From the NCBI GenBank assembly GCA_963810905.1, contig CAWEPG010000010.1:1-64000 (forward strand): a DNA stretch of 64,000 nt. The letters are read 5' to 3'. The position numbers and the translations under genes were made by a program. This DNA comes from CAWBAT01 sp963810905. GTDB lineage: Bacteria > Acidobacteriota > Terriglobia > Versatilivoradales > Versatilivoraceae. The notes below the pieces were generated by a model. It was not told where the DNA came from and ran no database searches. It was given only the letters and a program-made list of their open reading frames with translations. Below are positions 57,944-64,000 of the stretch, one piece after another. Positions within the stretch are counted from its first letter, which is position 1; every line of letters begins with the position of its first letter.

Positions 57944-59305
57944 GTGGCACGCAACACCATTCTCATTGTTGATGACGAAATCGGCATCCGAAAATCCTTG
58001 GGTGCGGTACTCAAAGAGGAAGGATACAAGGTTGAAGCGGTTGAGAGCGGAGAGGCCTGTGTCTCTCTGTTGGAGAATAAGTCGTTTGAACTGATTTTGC
58101 TCGATGTTTGGCTCCCTTTGATGGATGGGCTGGAAACCCTCGCTGTTCTGAATAAAATGAGTTGCACCGCTGCTGTCGTGATGATTTCAGGGCATGGAAC
58201 GATTGAAACGGCCGTCAAAGCCACCCGCCTTGGAGCCTTTGATTTCATTGAGAAACCCTTGTCGATCGAAAAGACGCTCTTGGTCATCAAGAATGCGCTC
58301 GAACATAAACACCTCCTCGAAGAGAACAAGACGCTCAAAACGGAATTGGGAAACCGATATCGAATCGTCGGAAACAGTGTCTCGATGAAAGCCTTGCGCC
58401 AACAGCTTCTGATCGCGGCCCCAACCAATGGGCGTGTTTTAGTTTACGGAGAGAGTGGAACCGGAAAAGAATTAGTCGCTCATGCTTTGCATCATCAAGG
58501 CCTGCGAAATGCGGCGCCTTTCATCGAAGTCAACTGCGCAGCCATCCCAGACGAACTCATCGAAAGCGAATTGTTCGGCCACACCAAAGGAGCCTTCACC
58601 GGAGCCACGCAGCAAAAGATCGGAAAATTTGAAAAGGCCGACGGTGGAACACTCTTTCTGGATGAAGTCGGTGACATGAGTCTAAAGACTCAAGCCAAGG
58701 TTCTCCGCGCGTTGGAGGAGCAGCGTTTCGAACCCGTGGGATCTTCTGCCCCGGTCTCAGTCGATGTGCGAATCATCGCCGCCACAAACAAAAATTTAGA
58801 TGAAGAAATGGAAAAAGGCAATTTTCGCCAAGACCTGTTCTATCGGCTGAATGTCATTCCTTTTTACGTTCCTCCCCTGCGTGAACGCATTGAAGACATT
58901 CCCGTTTTGACAGAGTATTTCATTCAGGAATTTTCAAACCTCTACGGGCGCAAACCCAAACAGATATCGAACGAGGCGATGGAATTTTTAAAGTCGTACT
59001 TTTGGCCAGGAAACGTGCGCGAGCTCAAGAATTTGGTGGAACGGATGGTCATCATGACTCACGGAAACCGTTTGGAAACCCGTCACTTGCCCTCGGTCGT
59101 ATTGAAAGGGCCTTCCGTGGCGGACGACCCATCAGATGCGAAGAGTCTGTCTGAAGCGCGACAAGCATTCGATCGGGAATATATCCTGAAGAAGCTAGAA
59201 GAGAATCAGGGGAACATCACACATACCGCAGACGCCCTAGGCATCGAACGAAGTCACCTTTACCGAAAACTAAAACTCCTGAAAGTCAATACGGAGCGAA
59301 CTTGA
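57944..59305 (+). CDS. ntrX: NtrX-family sigma-54 response regulator
   Basis: 453 residues: receiver (phosphate acceptor in LLDVWLP, about D54), AAA+ domain with GESGTGKE, GAFTGA and FLDEVGDMS, and a Fis-type helix-turn-helix (NITHTADALGIERSHLYRKL). GTG start, following ntrY. The 'IERSHLYRKLKLL' helix is characteristic of NtrX. All sigma-54 contact residues are present, so it should activate sigma-54 promoters. Confidence 0.88.
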   Translation: MARNTILIVDDEIGIRKSLGAVLKEEGYKVEAVESGEACVSLLENKSFELILLDVWLPLMDGLETLAVLNKMSCTAAVVMISGHGTIETAVKATRLGAFDFIEKPLSIEKTLLVIKNALEHKHLLEENKTLKTELGNRYRIVGNSVSMKALRQQLLIAAPTNGRVLVYGESGTGKELVAHALHHQGLRNAAPFIEVNCAAIPDELIESELFGHTKGAFTGATQQKIGKFEKADGGTLFLDEVGDMSLKTQAKVLRALEEQRFEPVGSSAPVSVDVRIIAATNKNLDEEMEKGNFRQDLFYRLNVIPFYVPPLRERIEDIPVLTEYFIQEFSNLYGRKPKQISNEAMEFLKSYFWPGNVRELKNLVERMVIMTHGNRLETRHLPSVVLKGPSVADDPSDAKSLSEARQAFDREYILKKLEENQGNITHTADALGIERSHLYRKLKLLKVNTERT

Positions 59306-59407
59306 GGGCGGGCGCTTCGCGAAAAGAGCCGATGCGACCATCTTGTCCCTTCCACCTATTTAACTCACGAAAGCCTAAGCACGGAACACCATTGCTCGAC
59401 CGGATGA

Positions 59408-60796
59408 TCAACGCGAGAGGCCTGAGAATGCGAATTGAGTCATTCTTTGCGCCTTCTGAATCTTTCTTAGAAGACGGGTCCGACGGCACATCCAGCGAAC
59501 TCGAGAGGTCTCTCGACTGACCTGCCGGAGGGCTTGTTCTGTCAATTCCAGAGCTTTGGCCAGGTTCTTCTCGCGATGCTCATAGTGAACGGAAAGACTT
59601 TCGTAGGCCTCTTCGTGAAATGAGGCAGATTCTTCGATCAGGCTGTTCCATAATTCGACCGCTTGCGAAAAAAGCCTTCGGGATCGGTACGACGTGGCAA
59701 GGCTTTTCATTGCGGCCAGTCGCAGATCCCCCTGGAGTGGGAAACTCAGCGCAGTTTGATTCCAGTCCATGGCCGCTTCTCGCTCTCCCAACTGGCTAAA
59801 GTAGCTTCCAACGCTGAAAAGTTCTTCAGGGAAGAGAGCGGTTTTTTTCTTCCCATGCAGAATTTCACTCACCTTCATAGTCAGCCTGGCTAGTGTAACG
59901 ATATCGCGGAAGTTATGTTTCAGAATCTTCCGTATTCCAGCAGGATTGCCTGAACGCGTGTAATTGAAATAAATTTGAGGGATGAGATTTCCGGCAACAT
60001 CTTCTGGTCGCTCATCCCCGAGGATTTCTTTTTCAAGATTCCCCAAACGGCAATCTCCTAAGCGCAGTTTCCAGATTCTTCGGGCTGGGAAAAGCAAGTC
60101 CACATGGAACACGGAAGTCAGCGGCCAGGCTCTCTGGGTCAAGGTAAATCGGGATTTCAGCAAGGGAATATCAAATGATTTACCATTGAAGGTAATCAAC
60201 ACGCGAGCCCGCCTCAAACGTTCCTCAAGAGCCTGCAACAGAGCAGGCTCTTCATGAAAATCACGCATGAAAAACTGCTCCACAGTGAACAGGGACCCAT
60301 CCCAAGACCCGATTCCAATCAGGAAGGCATAGGTTCCGGTCCCGCCGGAAAGTCCCGTTGTCTCCGTATCCAGAAAAACAACCTGACCTAATTCTGAGAC
60401 TGCCTGTCCGCCTCGGAGCAATGAGACTAAACCAGAAATTTTGGAAATTAAGTTTTTGTTACTGGCCTTCAAATCGTGACACGATCGGACACTTTGCTCT
60501 AGTCGATAAACGTAGGATCCGGATTCGTTCGATAGACTCCGCCCACCGAGAATCCTTGCACTCCGCTCCCAATCCGGGAGCAATTCACCCACATTCCTCG
60601 TCGTTTCCGGTTGTTTCTTAGATCGCTTGGCGAGCGCCTTGCGAAGAAGTTCCTGGGGATCCGTTGGAGCATGGCTCGAGATCCATTCCAGTTCTGTCCC
60701 CACCAAGGACTGCAATCGTTCGACAGAGGAGTTCAATCGTGTCTCGTTCTTCTTCTTTAAGTCTTCTTCTTGACGCAGTTTTTCCAGGAAGCTCAT
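59408..60796 (-). CDS. mrfB: RNase H-like exonuclease, MrfB/YprB type, with TPR tail
   Basis: 462 residues. The DEDD-type exonuclease core is at about 135-320: VVFLDTETTGLSGG (DxE), 'LITFNGKSFDIPLL', and 'HNFRDIVTLARL' with the last Asp. The C-terminal 130 residues are helical repeats resembling TPRs. In Bacillus the pair MrfA-MrfB (YprA-YprB) repairs mitomycin C damage without UvrABC. Here the helicase gene ends 6 bases before this one on the same strand, so the pair is conserved. Confidence 0.85.
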   Translation of the reverse strand: MSFLEKLRQEEDLKKKNETRLNSSVERLQSLVGTELEWISSHAPTDPQELLRKALAKRSKKQPETTRNVGELLPDWERSARILGGRSLSNESGSYVYRLEQSVRSCHDLKASNKNLISKISGLVSLLRGGQAVSELGQVVFLDTETTGLSGGTGTYAFLIGIGSWDGSLFTVEQFFMRDFHEEPALLQALEERLRRARVLITFNGKSFDIPLLKSRFTLTQRAWPLTSVFHVDLLFPARRIWKLRLGDCRLGNLEKEILGDERPEDVAGNLIPQIYFNYTRSGNPAGIRKILKHNFRDIVTLARLTMKVSEILHGKKKTALFPEELFSVGSYFSQLGEREAAMDWNQTALSFPLQGDLRLAAMKSLATSYRSRRLFSQAVELWNSLIEESASFHEEAYESLSVHYEHREKNLAKALELTEQALRQVSRETSRVRWMCRRTRLLRKIQKAQRMTQFAFSGLSR

Positions 60797-60802
60797 AGAG
60801 AA

Positions 60803-63166
60803 TTACAGAATTCGATTCAAAATCTCAAGGGCCACCTGCTTACTCAGGGCACCCGCATTCCCTTGAGGACCCACACAACTGGGGCAGCCCTCTTTGCAAG
60901 GACAACTGCGAATGAGGCGGGCTGTTTCCTGTAAGACGCGGTCATGCATCTCGTAAAGCGGCACGCTCAATCCTATCCCTCCGGGGTAATTATCATAGAT
61001 GAAGATATTCGGTTCGAAAAGTCCTGCGCCAATTTCTCTCCCTGATGAGGGAATCGAGAGAGTCGATGCAGCGCTGGGGTCAAGCTGATGGTTTTCTTCA
61101 ATCGTTACCTGAATATCTCTCGCATCACACATCAAAAACAAGGCTGCCATCTGTCGCATCGCCTCAGCCAGCCCGCGTACTCCACCTAGTCGAACCGAAG
61201 GTGAATAGGGGAGTGTGTCCATCAGCTCACGAGGGAGTGTTAGCCAATAGGAGGTTGTGTGCATTTCTTGCTCGGGCAATTCCAGGTCGCCGGCTCCCAC
61301 ATTTTCGAGCGTATAGAACTTGATTTTCTTGAATCCGACCACTTGGGTCGTTAAGTGAATCTCCCCATGATTTCGGACCGAATTCTTCAGGGGGTCACTC
61401 TCAAAAGCTTCGAGTATCTTGGCTTTGGTATAAGAGATGGCATCTGTGAAATAGTCTGTCTCGACTTGCCTTACATGAGCCCGTCTCTCCACGTAATCGA
61501 GTCTTTCAACAAAATATTGGCGCCCCTCATGAATATAGATCGCTTTTTCATGCAAGGTCGTCAACGCGCTGGGGAAATCCACCTTACTGATGATCTTCGG
61601 CTCCGCCGTGATATCGAGCACGACAAAATTATCGGAACTTACCGATCGCAAACTCACTGCGTCGGCAGGGTAAGATTCACTAGTCCAATGCCATTGATCT
61701 TGTGCCCGATGGACAAAACCGTTCTCTTCAAGGTACTTCAAAATTTCCTCAACTTCCAAACTGCCAAACTTCTCTCCCTGGCGGAAGGGCAATTCAAATA
61801 CGGCGCATTTGACGTGGTTCAGCAGAATTTCCAGATTATTGGGATTCACGAGTCCATGCTCGGGAGACTGTCCAAAGAAGTAGGCAGGATTCTGGATGAT
61901 GAACTGGTCGAGAGGAGCACTACTAGCTACCAGCACAGCTGCTGAAGTCCCAGAGCGTCTTCCAGAACGTCCGGCCCGTTGCCAAGTGGAGGCAATGGTC
62001 CCGGAATAGCCCGCCATAACACACACTTCGAGACTACCAATGTCAACACCCAACTCCAGGGCACTTGTCGCGACGACTCCCAAAATCTTCCCTTCACGGA
62101 GGCCCTTCTCAATCTCGCGGCGCTCCAGGGGTAAGTAGCCACCGCGGTAACCTCGGATTAATTCTTTAGGAAGCACGCTTTTTTCTAACGCATCTTTCAA
62201 ATAGGTGACCAGGATCTCGGTGACCAACCGGCTATTGGCGAAGACAATCGTTTGCAATCCGCGTTTGAGAAAATTCAGAGCGATCGAGCGGGTTTCATTG
62301 ATGTACGATTTCCGAATACCCAGTTGTTTATTGACTACCGGAGGATTATAAAAAACAAAATATTTCTCTCCCCGAGGCGCCCCGTTATTACTGATGAGCT
62401 CGACTTCTTCTTCTAGAAGCTTCTCCGCGAGATCCTTCGGATTGGCAATGGTGGCCGAACAACAGATGAACTGCGGTTGGGAACCATAAAACGCACAAAT
62501 TCGTTTCATGCGGCGCAACACGTTGGTCAGATGGCTTCCAAACACACCGCGATAGGTGTGGAGTTCGTCAATCACTACATATTTCAAGTTCTCAAAAAGC
62601 TGTACCCACTTGGTGTGATGAGGAAGAATCCCTGCATGCAGCATATCTGGGTTGCTGACCACCACGTGTCCCTGGCTTCGAATAGCCTTTCGGGCGTCCT
62701 GTGGCGTGTCCCCATCATAGGTAAACGTTTTGATATCCTTCCCGGAAAATTGAATCAACTGATACAGCTCCTCCATCTGGTCTTGGGCTAGAGCCTTAGT
62801 CGGGAAAAGATAAAGAGCGCGCGACTCAGGGTTTGAGAAAAGGGTATTCAAGACGGGGAGGTTATAACAGAGCGTTTTGCCTGAAGCTGTCGGCGTAACA
62901 ACCACAACATTCTTGCGTTTCAGAACGGCCTCGATCGCTTCGGCCTGGTGGACATAGAGCCTTTCAATACCGCGTCGATGGAAGATTTCCTGAACATCAG
63001 CTGTGACGCTATTGGGGAAATCGGCCCACTGGGCTTCTTGCGCAGGATAATGCTCCACATGGGCAATACAATCGCCCCACTCTCGCTGACGACAGAGTTC
63101 GTCAACGATTCGGGCAATGGATAATTTCCCTTCTGCAGCTATCAATGAACGTCGTTGCTCAGCCAT
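60803..63166 (-). CDS. mrfA: DEAD/DEAH-box helicase with DUF1998, MrfA type
   Basis: 787 residues. Helicase motifs are PTASGKTLCYNLP (I), VVIDELHTYRG (II), CSATIANP (III) and 'WQRAGRSGRRSGTSA' (VI). The C-terminal DUF1998-type region ends with four cysteines in CPCKEGCPSCVGPQGN, a zinc site. MrfA of Bacillus is a 3'-5' helicase acting with MrfB in mitomycin repair. The start is ATG at 63166. It heads the mrfA-mrfB pair. Confidence 0.9.
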   Translation of the reverse strand: MAEQRRSLIAAEGKLSIARIVDELCRQREWGDCIAHVEHYPAQEAQWADFPNSVTADVQEIFHRRGIERLYVHQAEAIEAVLKRKNVVVVTPTASGKTLCYNLPVLNTLFSNPESRALYLFPTKALAQDQMEELYQLIQFSGKDIKTFTYDGDTPQDARKAIRSQGHVVVSNPDMLHAGILPHHTKWVQLFENLKYVVIDELHTYRGVFGSHLTNVLRRMKRICAFYGSQPQFICCSATIANPKDLAEKLLEEEVELISNNGAPRGEKYFVFYNPPVVNKQLGIRKSYINETRSIALNFLKRGLQTIVFANSRLVTEILVTYLKDALEKSVLPKELIRGYRGGYLPLERREIEKGLREGKILGVVATSALELGVDIGSLEVCVMAGYSGTIASTWQRAGRSGRRSGTSAAVLVASSAPLDQFIIQNPAYFFGQSPEHGLVNPNNLEILLNHVKCAVFELPFRQGEKFGSLEVEEILKYLEENGFVHRAQDQWHWTSESYPADAVSLRSVSSDNFVVLDITAEPKIISKVDFPSALTTLHEKAIYIHEGRQYFVERLDYVERRAHVRQVETDYFTDAISYTKAKILEAFESDPLKNSVRNHGEIHLTTQVVGFKKIKFYTLENVGAGDLELPEQEMHTTSYWLTLPRELMDTLPYSPSVRLGGVRGLAEAMRQMAALFLMCDARDIQVTIEENHQLDPSAASTLSIPSSGREIGAGLFEPNIFIYDNYPGGIGLSVPLYEMHDRVLQETARLIRSCPCKEGCPSCVGPQGNAGALSKQVALEILNRIL

Positions 63167-63260
63167 ACGCCTCAGACTCTCTATTCTAAAAATTGAAAAT
63201 CCAGATCAACTTGCTTGCGCCCGTGTTCTCCCCTGTTTTCTGCTCCTTGCAACTTGTTCC

Positions 63261-64000
63261 TTACTTTAAGTAGGAGTCCAACCACGCGATGAATGTCTGG
63301 TACCAAAGCTGGCTGTTTTTCGGCTTTGTGATCCAATGACCTTCGTCCGGGAAATACAGCATTTTGGAAGGAACTTTTTGTCGCTGCAATGCGGTAAACA
63401 GCTGAAACCCTTCACTCACGGGGACCCGGAAGTCCAACTCGCCATGAATGACCAACATCGGAGTCTTGAAGTTCTGGACGAAATGGTCCGGTGACCATTG
63501 CTCGTAAGATTGTCGATTCGTCCACGGCGTGCCCTTAAACTCCCATTCCTGAAACCACAGTTCCTCAGTGACACCATACATGCTGGTTAGGTTGAAGGTA
63601 CTCGCATGAGAAACCAAGCATTTGAACCGATCCGTATGGCCAGCAATCCAGTTAACCATGTAACCACCATAAGACGCGCCTCCGGCTGCCATCCGGTCTG
63701 GATCAACGTACCCCAGAGTCAGCACGTGGTCAACAGCCTTCATCAAATCTTGGTAAGCCTTTCCTCCCCAGTCATCACGAATTTCATCCGTAAAGCGTTG
63801 CCCAAACGTCGGGCTTCCGCGAGGATTGGGCATGAGCACGACATATCCCTGGTTGGCGAAGATGTTTGCGTTCCATCGATAGTGAAACGAGTCACTCCAT
63901 ACCTGCTGGGGTCCTCCGTGAATTAGCAACAACAAAGGATATTTCATTTTCGGATCAAAGCCAGTGGGGGGCACGATCCAAGCCTGAATTCTGGTTCCAT
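63261..64000 (-). CDS. S9-family (prolyl oligopeptidase/acylaminoacyl) peptidase, partial
   Basis: The C-terminal catalytic domain of a serine peptidase whose 5' part lies beyond the window: the frame stays open to its edge, reading GTRIQAWIVPPTGFDP. The nucleophile is in GGASYGGYMVNWIAG, the Asp in IHGELDFRVPVSEG, and the His in FPDEGHWITKP. The 'HGGPQQVWSDSFHYRWN' loop is typical of the family with an N-terminal beta-propeller. It is probably exported, but the leader is not visible. No promoter can be judged. Confidence 0.9.
   Translation of the reverse strand, partial: GTRIQAWIVPPTGFDPKMKYPLLLLIHGGPQQVWSDSFHYRWNANIFANQGYVVLMPNPRGSPTFGQRFTDEIRDDWGGKAYQDLMKAVDHVLTLGYVDPDRMAAGGASYGGYMVNWIAGHTDRFKCLVSHASTFNLTSMYGVTEELWFQEWEFKGTPWTNRQSYEQWSPDHFVQNFKTPMLVIHGELDFRVPVSEGFQLFTALQRQKVPSKMLYFPDEGHWITKPKNSQLWYQTFIAWLDSYLK

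Overview
The window reads as a chromosomal segment of a heterotrophic, Gram-negative-type bacterium, most probably Acidobacteriota. This is inferred from gene content and protein flavour, not from a marker tree. Supporting features are the PurS/PurQ/PurL form of FGAM synthase, futalosine-pathway menaquinone synthesis (MqnE), a PSD1-type cytochrome (DUF1549/DUF1553) paired with a DUF1501 protein, CarD, a full type IV pilus motor operon, SelB, NtrYX, and a secreted protein of a kind I associate with soil acidobacteria. Base composition is moderate and even. I found no phage, IS transposase or CRISPR array.

Layout. 1-3,040: two exported-protein genes broken by several frameshifts (di-haem cytochrome c peroxidase; secreted repeat protein). 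3,184-5,412: mqnE, a decayed group II intron lacking its reverse transcriptase, and a palindromic repeat. 5,437-8,908: alpha/beta hydrolase, an unrecognised protein ending in a CBS domain, and rlmN. 9,419-22,390: M16 peptidase (one frameshift), an MBL-fold nuclease, purB-purS-purQ-purL, a second copy of the palindromic repeat, then purF-purM-purN-tyrS and a zinc-ribbon/membrane/coiled-coil protein of odd architecture. 22,475-25,710: pyk, carD, an HNH nuclease and tRNA-Val(GAC). 25,934-33,203: amidohydrolase, ketopantoate-reductase-like and luciferase-like oxidoreductase genes in tight coupling, then the PSD1/DUF1501 pair. 33,483-40,730: an inositol-type catabolic region, with ALDH-iolD-iolE on the minus strand diverging from mmsA/iolA and an SDR gene across a region holding a palindromic operator candidate. 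41,099-47,740: selB, a candidate stand-alone small RNA, galU, an APC permease and a frameshifted aldehyde dehydrogenase. 48,006-55,320: pilB-pilT-pilC-pilS-pilR on the minus strand. 55,604-59,305: ntrY-ntrX divergent from them. 59,408-64,000: mrfA-mrfB (helicase/exonuclease repair pair) and a partial S9 peptidase.

How the parts fit. The purine genes cover most committed steps from PRPP to IMP plus adenylosuccinate lyase, in two transcription blocks separated by a repeat and a promoter. The pil genes are the ATPases, platform protein and sigma-54 two-component regulators of a retractable pilus. The iol/mms genes suggest growth on inositol or similar cyclic polyols, but iolG, iolB and iolC are not here.

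At least eleven single-base frameshifts fall in otherwise well-conserved genes, including pilC and the M16 peptidase. Several sit at homopolymer runs. Some or all may be consensus errors rather than real gene death.
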